Positions 1 through 8,955 of a DNA stretch of 64,000 nucleotides are shown here, one piece after another. The stretch covers positions 310,001 through 374,000 of the forward strand of contig NZ_PXNO01000023.1 of the NCBI RefSeq assembly GCF_003007715.1, read 5' to 3'. This DNA comes from Marinobacter shengliensis (GTDB lineage: Bacteria > Pseudomonadota > Gammaproteobacteria > Pseudomonadales > Oleiphilaceae). Position numbers and translations under genes: made by a program. Numbering within the stretch: the first letter of the stretch is position 1; each line of letters opens with the position of its first letter. The notes beneath the pieces are model-generated. The model was not told the origin of the DNA. It did no database searches and worked only from the letters and a program-made list of their open reading frames with translations.

Positions 1-845
1 TGCGCCTGGGGCCAGCGCCCGCCGTCCCCGCCGGTGACCCAGAACTTGACCCCGTGAACGTGCATGGGGTGGTTCCACATAGACAGGTTGCCCATGCGAA
101 TACGCACTCGTTCCCCCGTCTGTGCCACCAGTGAATCGATAAACGGAAAGACCTTGCTGTTCATGGTCCACAGATCAAAGTCTTGCATGATGGATGGGTC
201 GGGGCGGTAGGTGCCCGGATGAATGGCCCAGTTATGCAGCATGATGGCGTAGTCCCGATCTACCGGGTTGGCTTCTGGCTCGCGGGGATGAATGATGAAC
301 ATACCCATCATGCCCATGGCCATCTGCACCATCTCATCTGAGTGAGGGTGGTACATGTGGGTGCCGTGTTGCACCAGCGGAAACTCATACACAAAGGTTT
401 TGCCGGGCGGGATGGAGGGCTGGGTCAGACCGGCCACGCCATCCATGCCGTTGGGCAGTATCAGGCCGTGCCAGTGCACACTGGTGGGTTCTTTCAGGCG
501 ATTCGTCACGTAGATTCTCACCCGGTCACCCTCGACAGCCTCAAGGGTGGGCCCCGGAGTGCTGCCATTGTAGCCCCAGGCTTTGATGGTGGTGCCGTCG
601 CCGAAGGCGTGTTCGATTTCTTCGGCAATCAGGTGGAACTCTTTTACTCCATCGCGCAGGCGATAACCCAGGGTTCGCCCGTTGGGCGTGATGACCGGGC
701 GATAGCCCTGACTGGTCCGGTCCGGGGCTGTGAGGGGCGTGTGTGTTGTTTCGTGGCGGTTGCCAGCGGCGAAAGCCTGTGCTGGCAGGGCACCGGCTAC
801 CAGGCCAGCGGCACTGCCCAGTATAAAATGACGACGATTAACCAT
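1..845 (-). CDS. multicopper oxidase, N-terminal part (cut by window edge)
   Basis: About 281 N-terminal residues are present; the C-terminal domain lies beyond position 1. The ATG at 843-845 begins a leader with twin arginines (MVNRRHF, then a Gly/Ala-rich hydrophobic stretch ending PAQAFA), which fits Tat export of a folded copper enzyme. Copper-ligand motifs of cupredoxin domain 1 are visible: HWHG near residue 125 and a HMYHPH segment near 165; further on comes NHPMHVHG near 265. This is the CopA/SufI-type periplasmic multicopper oxidase family, which typically oxidises Cu(I) or organic substrates. Only 9 bases separate it from the upstream TolC-like gene, so the two are probably co-transcribed as a metal-resistance block. 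Substrate is not determinable here. High confidence in family. Confidence 0.93.
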   Translation of the reverse strand, partial: MVNRRHFILGSAAGLVAGALPAQAFAAGNRHETTHTPLTAPDRTSQGYRPVITPNGRTLGYRLRDGVKEFHLIAEEIEHAFGDGTTIKAWGYNGSTPGPTLEAVEGDRVRIYVTNRLKEPTSVHWHGLILPNGMDGVAGLTQPSIPPGKTFVYEFPLVQHGTHMYHPHSDEMVQMAMGMMGMFIIHPREPEANPVDRDYAIMLHNWAIHPGTYRPDPSIMQDFDLWTMNSKVFPFIDSLVAQTGERVRIRMGNLSMWNHPMHVHGVKFWVTGGDGGRWPQA

Positions 846-854
846 GGTGCTGCC

Positions 855-2279
855 TCAGTGGTTGTGGTGTTCGTGGCCCTGGCCGCCAGCTTGGACGGAG
901 GGCAGTTGGACGGCATCTGGCAGAGCGGCGTCTAGGGGCGTGGCGCTGATCATCGCCAGATGTATGCGCTGAATCCAGTACTGTTCAAGGGTTTCAGCGT
1001 GTTCGCGCCAGGCGTCGAACTCCCGCGCCCTGGCGTTGAGCAGTTCAAAGGCGCCCCTCAACATAAAGTTGTATTCACGCAGGCTCAGGTCCACTTGCCG
1101 CTGCCATTGCGGGATGACCTGTTGTTCCAGTTGCTCAACGTTGGTTCGAGTCAGCCTTAACCGGTTAGCCAAATCCGGGAGTTGCGTGCGCAGTTCGAGC
1201 TCTCTGGCATTCACCAGCGCGTCGGCTCGCAATAACTGAGCGCCAGCCCCGGCCCGTCGTGCCTGGTTGCGATCGAACAGGGGGAGGCCAATCGACATCG
1301 ACGGGCCAGCGCTGTATCCGCCGTCAGATTCCCGCTCGACATCGATACCGATGTCCCATTGGGTGATCCCGCCCTGGCGCGCGTAGAACGCCTGGCGATG
1401 CTCGGCAACGGCCTGGACTTGCCGTGCGATGCGCAGGTCCAGCCGCTGTGTCAGGGCGTGGTCTGTTAAGGCGGCAACGTCTATCTGTTCATCGTTTGGC
1501 AGTTGTGGCAGCGTGACCGGCAACTCCATCATGGCGGGGTGTTCAAGGCCCAGTCGCAGCGCCAGTGTGGTTTGCGCTTGCTGGGCGTCGGCCTGGGCGC
1601 GGCGCAGGGCACGCTGGCTCTGTAACTGCTGGTCTCGGTATTGCAGCAAGCTCAGTTCTTTAAGGTTGCCGGCCTCGTGCAGGCGTTCTGCCAGTAAAAG
1701 GGCTGTTTCCGCCGCGTTCAGGGCAAGCCGGGCGACAGCTTCACGGTGGCTGGCACCCACGGCATGGAAGTAATCCTGCTGCACCTGATAGAGCTCCTGG
1801 TTCAGAGTGTCCAACAGTTCAAGCCGAGCGCTGGTTAGCGCTTCCTCCGCCAGGGTCTTTCGTAAAGAGTGGGTCATCAAATCCAGCAGGCTTTGGCTCA
1901 GGCCCAGCCCCAGCTCCCAGCGACCACCGCCATCGGGGCGCATGGCTGACACGGCGAGGGTCGGGTTGCTCAGCATTTGTGCCTGCAGCTGTTCTGCTTC
2001 AACGATGCCTAGCCGATGTAAGTGCGCGCGGATATGTGGGCTGTTGACCAGCGCCAGGTGTTGCGCGGTTCCGGGTGTCAGCGGTTCAAACAATAAGTCG
2101 TCGACCTGTTCAAATCGCTCTTGCTCGGACAATTCCAGGGTCTGATGAATCTGGCCCCGTGCCGGAGACTGCAACAGCGGGTCGAGATCGGCCTCCAGTT
2201 GCGAATAATCAGGGGGCGCCATCGTGGCACAGCCCTGCAGAAACAGGACGGCCATAGCTCCGCCAATCAGGTTTTTCAT
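855..2279 (-). CDS. TolC/CusC-family outer membrane efflux lipoprotein
   Basis: 474 residues. The N-terminus is a lipoprotein signal with lipobox LFLQGC (Cys17). The rest is helix-rich with the repeated long Gln/Leu/Arg/Ala coiled segments of the outer membrane factor family, which forms the exit duct of RND or ABC efflux pumps. The C-terminus ends in a short His-rich tail (GQGHEHHNH), common in metal-pump outer membrane factors but not required by the family. It lies between a His/Cys-rich exported protein and a multicopper oxidase, which suggests copper or silver efflux. The RND and membrane-fusion partners are not in the window and could lie beyond the left edge. High confidence for family, moderate for metal. 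Confidence 0.9.
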   Translation of the reverse strand: MKNLIGGAMAVLFLQGCATMAPPDYSQLEADLDPLLQSPARGQIHQTLELSEQERFEQVDDLLFEPLTPGTAQHLALVNSPHIRAHLHRLGIVEAEQLQAQMLSNPTLAVSAMRPDGGGRWELGLGLSQSLLDLMTHSLRKTLAEEALTSARLELLDTLNQELYQVQQDYFHAVGASHREAVARLALNAAETALLLAERLHEAGNLKELSLLQYRDQQLQSQRALRRAQADAQQAQTTLALRLGLEHPAMMELPVTLPQLPNDEQIDVAALTDHALTQRLDLRIARQVQAVAEHRQAFYARQGGITQWDIGIDVERESDGGYSAGPSMSIGLPLFDRNQARRAGAGAQLLRADALVNARELELRTQLPDLANRLRLTRTNVEQLEQQVIPQWQRQVDLSLREYNFMLRGAFELLNARAREFDAWREHAETLEQYWIQRIHLAMISATPLDAALPDAVQLPSVQAGGQGHEHHNH

Positions 2280-2310
2280 GGTTGTATTGCCTCAAAGTCA
2301 CCAAGGGTCA

Positions 2311-2335
2311 TGCCGTGGCGGTCAATGCCACGGCA
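2311..2335. terminator. 9-bp perfect hairpin between His-rich gene and TolC-like gene
   Basis: TGCCGTGGC and GCCACGGCA flank a 7-base loop. There is no U tract on the minus strand, so it may act as an intercistronic processing or stabilising hairpin rather than a strong intrinsic terminator. On the plus strand it is followed by a T-rich stretch after about 9 bases. Confidence 0.4.
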
Positions 2336-2350
2336 GGTTCAGGTTTTTGG

Positions 2351-2749
2351 TTAACTGAGGTTTTGTGGTGGGTGGAATAGCGGGTCGGAGATAATACTGT
2401 CGGCACTTTCTGCGTGCCGCATAACCGGCGTGGCCAGATCGGGACTGGCTGCGGGAGCGTACGAGGGGATCAACGTTGTGCAGACTTGGCAACACTGCTG
2501 GCAAGGATCGGCGTGCTGGGCGTCCGGGTGTTTATGATTGGCGTGGTGGCCGGTGTCGTTTGACGCGCTGCGGTGATGCTCGTGGACGGCTTCATGGGAA
2601 TTCGGAGCATGGTGTTGATGCAGGGAAGATGGTTCGTCTGCAGCGGTCTGTGCCGAGTGGCTGTCGCAATGTAACAGCCCAGCCGCTAGCCCCTGGACGG
2701 GCAGCCATAAGATGAGCATGATAATCAGAGAGCGACGTTTGGGCGACAT
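2351..2749 (-). CDS. small exported His/Cys-rich protein, probable metal handling (DUF2946-like)
   Basis: 132 residues from the ATG at 2747-2749, chosen because it places a good signal peptide (MSPKRR then a hydrophobic run ending GLAAG) at the N-terminus; an open frame continues upstream but carries no such signal. The mature protein has many His residues between about 35 and 75, then a compact cysteine cluster (PCQQCCQVC) near residue 80. This layout resembles DUF2946-type proteins found in copper-resistance regions. Position directly upstream of a TolC-like lipoprotein and a multicopper oxidase supports a periplasmic metal-binding role, but no enzymatic domain is recognisable. Function is inferred from composition and context only. 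Confidence 0.75.
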   Translation of the reverse strand: MSPKRRSLIIMLILWLPVQGLAAGLLHCDSHSAQTAADEPSSLHQHHAPNSHEAVHEHHRSASNDTGHHANHKHPDAQHADPCQQCCQVCTTLIPSYAPAASPDLATPVMRHAESADSIISDPLFHPPQNLS

Positions 2750-2848
2750 CCTTGCAAGTTTCCATATTGCCTTGTCATAAGTCAATATTCCGCAGAACAC
2801 GAGCGCAGGGCGCCCCCGAGGGCCAGTGTAGTCAGTGCCGGTGCTGGC

Positions 2849-2854
2849 TATAAT
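2849..2854 (+). promoter_or_regulatory. putative -10 element of the helicase gene
   Basis: A perfect TATAAT lies about 36 bases upstream of the likely translation start. The matching -35 position (2826-2831, GTGTAG) is poor, so support comes only from the -10 hexamer. A transcript starting near 2861 would have a leader of about 30 bases containing AGGA at 2877-2880. Confidence 0.45.
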
Positions 2855-2890
2855 GGTGCACGGTGAACTGTTAAACAGGACTCTACGCCC

Positions 2891-4651
2891 ATCAAAAACA
2901 AAGCTCCTTTCACGCTCCGCCCCTACCAGCAGGAGGCTGTCGACGCCACGCTGAATCATTTTCGCAAGTCGGACGAATCTGCCGTCATCGTGCTGCCAAC
3001 CGGCGCCGGCAAAAGCCTGGTGATTGCCGAACTGGCCCGCCTTGCCAGGCGCAAGATTCTCGTACTCACGCACGTGAGAGAGCTGGTGGAGCAGAACCAC
3101 GCCAAATACGAGAGCTATGGGTTAGCCGGTGGCATCTTCTCCGCTGGGTTAAAACGCAAAGAGAGTCAGCATCAGGTCACCTTTGCCAGTGTACAGTCGG
3201 TAGCGGCGAACCTGGATCAGTTCCGGGATGAGTACTCGTTGGTGATCATCGACGAGTGCCATCGGGTCAGCGGTGAGGAAACCAGCCAGTATCAACAAAT
3301 CATTGACCTGCTGAAACAGCAGAACCACTCCCTCAAAGTACTCGGGCTGACCGCCACGCCCTATCGCCTGGCCCTGGGTTGGATCTATCGCTATCACTAC
3401 CGGGGCTTTGTTCGCAGCGAAGACGACAAGCCCTTCCAGCACTGCATCTACGAACTGCCGTTGAGCTATATGATCAATCGGGGCTATCTCACCCGGCCTG
3501 AGTTGGTGAATGCAGCGGTGGCGCAATACGATTTCTCGTCGCTGGCTCAGGACCGCTTTGGCGAATACGCGGAGAAAGACGTCAATCAGCTGCTGAGCAA
3601 ACACAAGCGGGTGACACGTGCCATCATTGAACAGGTGGTGGAACTGGCCGCGGACCGCCAGGGCGCGATGGTTTTCGCCGCAACGGTGGAGCATGCACGG
3701 GAGATCACCGGCTACATGCCGGAGAGCCAGACCGCCCTGGTGACCGGCGCCACCGATCAGAAAGATCGGGACCTGCTGATTCGGCGCTTCAAACAGCGGC
3801 AGCTAAAGTTTCTGGTAAACGTGTCTGTGCTCACCACGGGCTTCGATGCACCCCATGTGGACCTGATCGCCATACTTCGGCCCACCCAGTCGGTGAGCCT
3901 TTATCAGCAGATGGTGGGCCGAGGTCTTCGCCTGGATGAGGGAAAAAAGGATTGCCTGGTTATTGATTACGCCGGCAACCACGTGAATCTGCATCACCCG
4001 GAGGTTGGGGCGCCGAAACCAAATCCAGACAGTGAACCGGTGCAGGTGTTCTGCCCGGGCTGTGGTTTTGCCAACATCTTCTGGGGCAAAACCGACAGCG
4101 ACGGCCGGGTGATTGAGCATTACGGGCGCCGTTGCCAGGGGCTGCTGGAGCCCGTGGAGGGGGATGGCACGCGCGCACAACAATGCGACTACCGTTTCCG
4201 CTTCAAGGAGTGCCCCCACTGTGGTGGCGAGAATGATATTGCAGCCCGCAACTGCGGGCACTGTCACAAAGCGATTATCGATCCGGACGATCAGCTAAGG
4301 GATGCCCTGAAGCTCAAGGATGCCGTGGTGATTCGTTGTGCGGGGATCACCCTGGGCCTTGGCGGAAGCAAGCTGAAGATGACCTACCACGGTGAGGATG
4401 GGGAGGAGCTTGGCGAGTCGTTTGATTTCAGCAAGCCGGCACAGCGCCACGTGTTTAACAAACTGTTCGGCCGCAGATTTGCTAACGGCCAGGCTCCAAA
4501 AACCTTCGGTAAGGCGGAGGAGGTACTAGAGTTGCAAGCTCTGTTGCCGGCGCCGGATTTTGTGATTGCCCGTAAGCAGAAGCATTATTGGCGAGTGCAG
4601 GAGCGGATATTTGATTATCGGGGGCAGTATCGGAAAGCGAATGAGGTGTGA
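2891..4651 (+). CDS. DEAD/DEAH-box (SF2) helicase with C-terminal zinc ribbons
   Basis: About 586 residues if read from 2891. Helicase motifs occur in order: a Q-motif-like LRPYQQEAV near residue 10, Walker A (LPTGAGKS) at about 35-42, DECH near 122, GLTATP near 152, QMVGRGLR near 340. Two Cys4-type zinc ribbons follow (CPGC near 388 and CPHC near 441 with a later CGHC). The first ordinary start codon in frame is GTG at 2990, which would begin immediately before Walker A and discard the conserved Q-motif region. The frame stays open and clearly coding back to about 2885, where only ATC (2891), ACG (2885) or CTG (2951) are available, so a non-canonical start is likely. ATC follows AGGA by 10 bases. 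Probably a nucleic-acid translocase; cellular role unknown. Confidence 0.88.
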   Translation: MKNKAPFTLRPYQQEAVDATLNHFRKSDESAVIVLPTGAGKSLVIAELARLARRKILVLTHVRELVEQNHAKYESYGLAGGIFSAGLKRKESQHQVTFASVQSVAANLDQFRDEYSLVIIDECHRVSGEETSQYQQIIDLLKQQNHSLKVLGLTATPYRLALGWIYRYHYRGFVRSEDDKPFQHCIYELPLSYMINRGYLTRPELVNAAVAQYDFSSLAQDRFGEYAEKDVNQLLSKHKRVTRAIIEQVVELAADRQGAMVFAATVEHAREITGYMPESQTALVTGATDQKDRDLLIRRFKQRQLKFLVNVSVLTTGFDAPHVDLIAILRPTQSVSLYQQMVGRGLRLDEGKKDCLVIDYAGNHVNLHHPEVGAPKPNPDSEPVQVFCPGCGFANIFWGKTDSDGRVIEHYGRRCQGLLEPVEGDGTRAQQCDYRFRFKECPHCGGENDIAARNCGHCHKAIIDPDDQLRDALKLKDAVVIRCAGITLGLGGSKLKMTYHGEDGEELGESFDFSKPAQRHVFNKLFGRRFANGQAPKTFGKAEEVLELQALLPAPDFVIARKQKHYWRVQERIFDYRGQYRKANEV

Positions 4652-4741
4652 TGCCGTAAAAGGGGCGCATGGTCGCCTACGAGTTCGCTGAGGTGCATGC
4701 CAACCCTCCGATGGCCGGTAAGCTCTGCCATTTTCTAGGAA

Positions 4742-4778
4742 TGCAGGTTCCTATTAAGGCGTTAACGCAGAACCTGCA
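4742..4778. repeat. 9-bp inverted repeat at 3' end of the AraC gene
   Basis: TGCAGGTTC and GAACCTGCA are separated by 19 bases and overlap the last codons of the AraC-type gene. They could form a weak transcript-end structure. No U tract is seen. Confidence 0.3.
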
Positions 4779-5502
4779 ACCCTTGCAGGCCCCGAAGCAC
4801 CCGTGACGGCGCGATGCCAATCATATCCTGAAACATCCGGCTGAGGTGTGCAGAGTCGTGCAGGCCCGCGCTAAGGGCTGCCTCGGTGAGCGACTGGTTC
4901 TTCGCTACGTGATAGAACACGGAACGCAGGCGCGACCAGCTTCGGTAACGCCGGAAACTGATGCCCACTTCCTCCCGGAAAAGATGGTTGAATCGCGATT
5001 CCGATAAGTGCACCTGTTTGGCCAGATTGGCGCGGTTGAAGGGTTGGTCTCCCGCTTCCCGCAAGTAGTCAAGGCTTCGGGCAATGCGGTTGTCCAGCTC
5101 GGCTCGGTGCCCAAGCGCCGACGCGGGGAGGAGTTGGGACATGTCAAAGGATTGCAGCCTTCGCTCCAGACTTCTCGGCCGCGCGGGAGAGGGGATTGGG
5201 TCGAACACCAGCGGGCGATCACTCAGCCACCCTGCTTTCAGGAGTCGGGTCTCCAGCGCATCCGGTTCCAGGTAGAGGGAGGCTATGTACTCACCTCCGC
5301 TATCCAGCCCGTGCTTCACATCGGCATTCACCAGGGCGCTGTGGCAGGTCTCACGGCGACCATCCGGGAAATGCAGCGTGATGGGGCCACTCAGGCCAAT
5401 CAAGAGCACCGGCGCGGCATGTGCGTGCATTCTTGCCGGAGGGAGCTCACCCAGGAACAGAGCCCGGTCACGCGCCAGCCAGATGCGTTTGTCCTGTGTC
5501 AT
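4762..5502 (-). CDS. AraC-family transcriptional regulator
   Basis: 246 residues from the ATG at 5500-5502; longer readings would use TTG or GTG codons without a convincing ribosome site. The N-terminal half (about 1-130) is a beta-rich sensing region (HAHAAPVLLIG, GPITLHFPDGR) like cupin-type AraC proteins. The C-terminal 100 residues hold two HTH units: the first around NLAKQVHLSESRFNHLFREE, the second around SAHLSRMFQDMIG followed by the typical P-S-R-V-L. It is transcribed away from the membrane protein gene starting at 5583, so that gene is the obvious candidate target. Ligand unknown. Confidence 0.88.
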   Translation of the reverse strand: MTQDKRIWLARDRALFLGELPPARMHAHAAPVLLIGLSGPITLHFPDGRRETCHSALVNADVKHGLDSGGEYIASLYLEPDALETRLLKAGWLSDRPLVFDPIPSPARPRSLERRLQSFDMSQLLPASALGHRAELDNRIARSLDYLREAGDQPFNRANLAKQVHLSESRFNHLFREEVGISFRRYRSWSRLRSVFYHVAKNQSLTEAALSAGLHDSAHLSRMFQDMIGIAPSRVLRGLQGLQVLR

Positions 5503-5582
5503 CGAATAGCCCAAACGTACAAGTTGTACCGGAGCTTGTCCGGCATACTTCAGCCTCACAACTATAACCAAGGAGTAAATGT

Positions 5583-6032
5583 ATGTCTCTGGCCGAAAAG
5601 ATCTGTCTTTCAGCGGCGTTCCTGTTCTTCATGACGGGGCTTCTCACTGGCATCTGGAAATACCGGCACATGGCCCGAAGCGAGGACGCTTCGTCGCCGA
5701 CCTATGTCGACATCGCTCACCGCAGTTCACTACTCTACAGCTTTGCGGCACTGCTGTTGGCTGCGTTCAGCGCCCGCAGTGTTTTTGCGGACTGGGTTAA
5801 CGTTGTGGCGGCCGTCTCGGCCTTAGCGTTTTTCGCGTTTGCCATCGGCACCTATATCCTCCATGGCCTGCTTCAGGATACCGACAACCAACTGCGCCGC
5901 CCTCATCGCTTGGGAAAGCGACTTCTACCGCCCTGGATGACTGGGGTATTCATGGTGCTGCTGATACTTGGGGAAGTGGGTGGTAGCCTGGTTTTGGGAG
6001 TAGGAGCGATGCTTGGCATCTGGCAGGGCTAG
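5583..6032 (+). CDS. small integral membrane protein, function unknown
   Basis: 149 residues. A strong AAGGAG at 5570-5575 is spaced 7 bases from the ATG. Four hydrophobic segments are visible (about 6-22, 48-68, 72-92, 118-145), with a polar Arg/His loop between the third and fourth. No catalytic motif or family signature is recognised. It is divergent from an AraC-type regulator (about 80 bases between start codons), which may control it. Confidence 0.75.
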   Translation: MSLAEKICLSAAFLFFMTGLLTGIWKYRHMARSEDASSPTYVDIAHRSSLLYSFAALLLAAFSARSVFADWVNVVAAVSALAFFAFAIGTYILHGLLQDTDNQLRRPHRLGKRLLPPWMTGVFMVLLILGEVGGSLVLGVGAMLGIWQG

Positions 6033-6122
6033 AGAGGCTTGTTTGCCATTCGTCACTGCAGTACCGCTGGAGTCGTTGCTACAGGTTACAATGGGGCATT
6101 TTGAAGCGCCGCGGAGCCCCTG

Positions 6123-6827
6123 ATGTCCCTCAAAAAGACCCCAGATCTCTATGAAAAGTTGATTATCCAGGCATGGGATGAGAACGGGAGGGCCTGGATT
6201 GATGCCGTTCGGGATCACGGAATCCGTGCGCCAGGCGTGGCGTCGCGTGACGCTTTGCTTGCCGCAATCAATGACCATGTTCAGCCGAACTCTCGGGTCC
6301 TGGATGTGGGATGCGGAGAGGGCTGGTTAGTGGATTTACTGACCGGGTCCGGTTTTCGCGCCGTCGGCGTGGATGCATCCCGCGAGCTAATCGAATACGC
6401 CCAAGAGCATCGCAAGGGGCATTATGTGGTTGGAGATCAGTCTGATCTCGCCAAGTTGGGGCTTGGAATATTTGACCTGGTCGTCTGCAACTTTTCACTG
6501 TTTGGCGACGAAACCGTGCGCCAGTGCGTTATGTCTGTCCCTCAAATGCTGACCCCAGGCGGCGTGTTGATCATCCAGACACTGCACCCGGCGATGTTCA
6601 GCGGAAACGAGGTGGCCAAGAGCGGTTGGCGGGAAGGCACCTGGGCCGACTTGCCCGGCGATTTCGGTGAACCGTCTCCTCTTTATGTTCGGACACTGGA
6701 CGACTGGAGCCGGTTATTCAGTGAGGCGGGTTTAGGCGTTTCCCGGATGCTGGCACCAACTGCAGGAAATGCCGATCCCAAGAGCCTGATTTTTGTTGTT
6801 TCCCGATGCGAGAGGACTGGCCAGTAA
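6123..6827 (+). CDS. class I SAM-dependent methyltransferase
   Basis: 234 residues. SAM-binding motif I (VLDVGCGEGW) lies near residues 58-68, an acidic motif II follows (VGVDAS), then an aspartate-containing stretch (VVGDQSDL) and a post-motif LTPGGVLIIQTLHP, as in UbiE/Ubie-like small-molecule methyltransferases. The N-terminal 45 residues are helical. It stands alone, followed by an Ada-like gene after about 100 bases. Methyl acceptor cannot be told from sequence. Confidence 0.85.
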   Translation: MSLKKTPDLYEKLIIQAWDENGRAWIDAVRDHGIRAPGVASRDALLAAINDHVQPNSRVLDVGCGEGWLVDLLTGSGFRAVGVDASRELIEYAQEHRKGHYVVGDQSDLAKLGLGIFDLVVCNFSLFGDETVRQCVMSVPQMLTPGGVLIIQTLHPAMFSGNEVAKSGWREGTWADLPGDFGEPSPLYVRTLDDWSRLFSEAGLGVSRMLAPTAGNADPKSLIFVVSRCERTGQ

Positions 6828-6930
6828 ACGTCGGCTGGCTTGGCAAGGAGTAACAGGGCAAGAATCGGATGGAAACGCCTGGCAATGTCCGTTGTAATAA
6901 CCCCGTGCTTGGCGAATATAGGGGAATGAC

Positions 6931-7851
6931 ATGCCGTTGCCAGTGGAGCAGGAGATGCGGGCTGTCCTGGAATCCGGGGACGACCGCCAGGAGGGGGATT
7001 CACGAATGACCCGACTGGTAAGAATCGCACATTATATTGAAACGCACGCAGACGAGCCGCTGACACTGGCAGGCTTGGCGGCTATTGTTGGGCTTTCTTC
7101 CTCGCGGTTACAAAGGCAATTCAAGGAAGCGTTTGGCGTTTCTCCCAAAGCCTATCAGGACGCGGTGCGGATGCGCCGGTTCAAGCAATCCCTGAAAAAT
7201 GGCGATAAGGTCACGGATGCGATCTTTGCCTCTGGGTTTGGTTCCGTCAGCCGGGTTTATGGGGAAGCGCACCGCAATATTGGAATGCCGCCCAGGGCCT
7301 ATCGGGCCGGGGGGGAGGGTGAGGTCATCGTCTACGCTTGTCGACCCACCTCTCTGGGCTTGATGGCCATGGCCGCAACGGATAGGGGCGTCTGTTTTGT
7401 CCAGTTTGGTGACAGTGAGTCCTCGTTGGTGAGTGGTCTGAAAACGGAATTCCCCAAGGCCGAAGTGAGGGCGTCACCGGCCCGGAATGCCCCGGAGCTT
7501 GATGCCTGGGTGGAGGCTTTGGATCAACACATCAGCCAAGGCGCCCCGAGGCCGGATCTGCCGCTGGATATGCGAGGGACGGCTTTTCAGATGAAGGTGT
7601 GGCAATTCCTGTTGAGCATCCGGGAAGGTGATGTCCTTAGCTATAGCGAATTGGCCGCGAAGATCGACAAGCCCAAAGCGGTGCGGGCCGTGGCCTCTGC
7701 CTGCGGCAAAAACCGGATAGGCGTACTGATTCCCTGTCACAGGGTGTTGCGGGGTGATGGCGGGCTTGGTGGGTATCGTTGGGGCTTGGAGAGAAAGCGA
7801 GCGTTGCTTGACGCAGAGCAGAAACAGCAGAGAGCTGACGACGGTTCTTAG
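6931..7851 (+). CDS. AraC-HTH / O6-methylguanine-DNA methyltransferase fusion (Ada-like, no N-Ada domain)
   Basis: 306 residues. Residues about 25-125 form an AraC-type double HTH (RLVRIAHYIETH, LAAIVGLSSSRLQRQFKEAFG). Residues about 130-300 are the Ogt/Ada C-terminal alkyltransferase domain with the active-site motif PCHRV, Cys269, followed by GDGGLGGYRWG. The protein removes alkyl groups from O6-alkylguanine or O4-alkylthymine by suicide transfer to Cys269 and probably binds DNA as a regulator. Unlike E. coli Ada it lacks the N-terminal zinc/phosphotriester domain whose methylated cysteine switches on transcription. A start at 7006 (MTRLVRIAHY) would trim 25 poorly conserved residues and is equally possible. 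Confidence 0.9.
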   Translation: MPLPVEQEMRAVLESGDDRQEGDSRMTRLVRIAHYIETHADEPLTLAGLAAIVGLSSSRLQRQFKEAFGVSPKAYQDAVRMRRFKQSLKNGDKVTDAIFASGFGSVSRVYGEAHRNIGMPPRAYRAGGEGEVIVYACRPTSLGLMAMAATDRGVCFVQFGDSESSLVSGLKTEFPKAEVRASPARNAPELDAWVEALDQHISQGAPRPDLPLDMRGTAFQMKVWQFLLSIREGDVLSYSELAAKIDKPKAVRAVASACGKNRIGVLIPCHRVLRGDGGLGGYRWGLERKRALLDAEQKQQRADDGS

Positions 7852-7856
7852 GGAGG

Positions 7857-8849
7857 CTACGTTGGCGACCAGACTTCTCCATGTTGCATTACCCGAAACT
7901 CCGATTCGCTCAACCCTTGTCTCTCCAGCGCCAGCCGCAGTCGCCGTGGTGGCTCATCCATGGGCTCATCAGTGAGTACGAAGGTGCCCCAATGCATGGC
8001 GACGGATTGGCGGGCGCCAATGTCCTGATGAATCCTGACCGCCTCTTCCGGTGCCACGTGCACCGGGGCCATGAACCAGCGCGGGTCGTAAGCGCCGATC
8101 GGTAGCAGCGCCAGATCAATGGGTGAGAACAGCTCGCCGATATGCCTGAATATTCCGCCGTAGCCGGTGTCCCCGGCGAAATAGAGACGGAAATCGTCGA
8201 TTTCCAGAAGCCAGCTACACCAGAGCGTGGTGTTGGTGTCCGTTGCGGTGCGGCCGCTGAAGTGCTGGGCTGGCAGGCAGAACACCTCCTGATCGTCGGC
8301 TATACGGTCAGACTGCCACCAGCCCAGTTCTACCAGGTTATGGATGCCGCGTTTTTCAAACCAGGGGCGCAAGCCCATGGGAATACAAAAGCGCAGGTGT
8401 GTCCCGAAGCGCCGGTGCAACTGGCGCACGGTTGCTTCGTCCAGGTGGTCGTAGTGATTGTGTGAAATCAATACCAGGTGGATAGGCGGCATGTCTGCCA
8501 CGGTCAGGGCCGGCGGTGTGTGCCGCTTTGGCCCGATCAACTGGAAAGGGCTGGCACGGTCTGACAATACCGGGTCGGTCAGCACGTTCAGGCCCCGATG
8601 CTGGAACAGGAAAGAGGAGTGCCCCAGCCAGACCAGTTGTGGCTTTTGGGGTGGCTTTGCCAGCAAATGGCCATCCGGGCGTAGCAGCGTGAAGCGTTTA
8701 CCCTGCGGGAAGCGGCGGCCTGGCGCCAATTGCCAGCGCAGGAAATCCCCCAGGCCGTGGCGGGGCACCGGCTCCAGGTTTCGATACCTTCCCCCATGGC
8801 AATGGGGTTCTGCGGCAAGGGCAGCAAGGCGTTCACGGTTGATGGTCAT
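7857..8849 (-). CDS. MBL-fold metal-dependent hydrolase, NAPE-PLD/UlaG-like
   Basis: 330 residues. The binuclear zinc motif is intact (ISHNHYDHLD near residue 130), followed by a downstream AGDTGYG segment and an AMHWGTF segment near the C-terminus that provide the remaining ligands. Length and the LVWLGHSSFLFQ start of the core match the N-acyl-phosphatidylethanolamine phospholipase D-like branch (also called RomA-like outer membrane protein in older annotation). The likely reaction is phosphodiester hydrolysis of lipids or nucleotides; substrate unproven. It converges on the Ada-like gene with only 5 bases between stops. Confidence 0.87.
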   Translation of the reverse strand: MTINRERLAALAAEPHCHGGRYRNLEPVPRHGLGDFLRWQLAPGRRFPQGKRFTLLRPDGHLLAKPPQKPQLVWLGHSSFLFQHRGLNVLTDPVLSDRASPFQLIGPKRHTPPALTVADMPPIHLVLISHNHYDHLDEATVRQLHRRFGTHLRFCIPMGLRPWFEKRGIHNLVELGWWQSDRIADDQEVFCLPAQHFSGRTATDTNTTLWCSWLLEIDDFRLYFAGDTGYGGIFRHIGELFSPIDLALLPIGAYDPRWFMAPVHVAPEEAVRIHQDIGARQSVAMHWGTFVLTDEPMDEPPRRLRLALERQGLSESEFRVMQHGEVWSPT

Positions 8850-8955
8850 GGGTTAGGCTCGCCGATTGGAATCAGTTCAGCATTATATTTTTGTTTCAGA
8901 TAGACTGGGAGCGCTGATTCTGGCACTTAAGCCAAGACCTGATATGGAAAACAAT

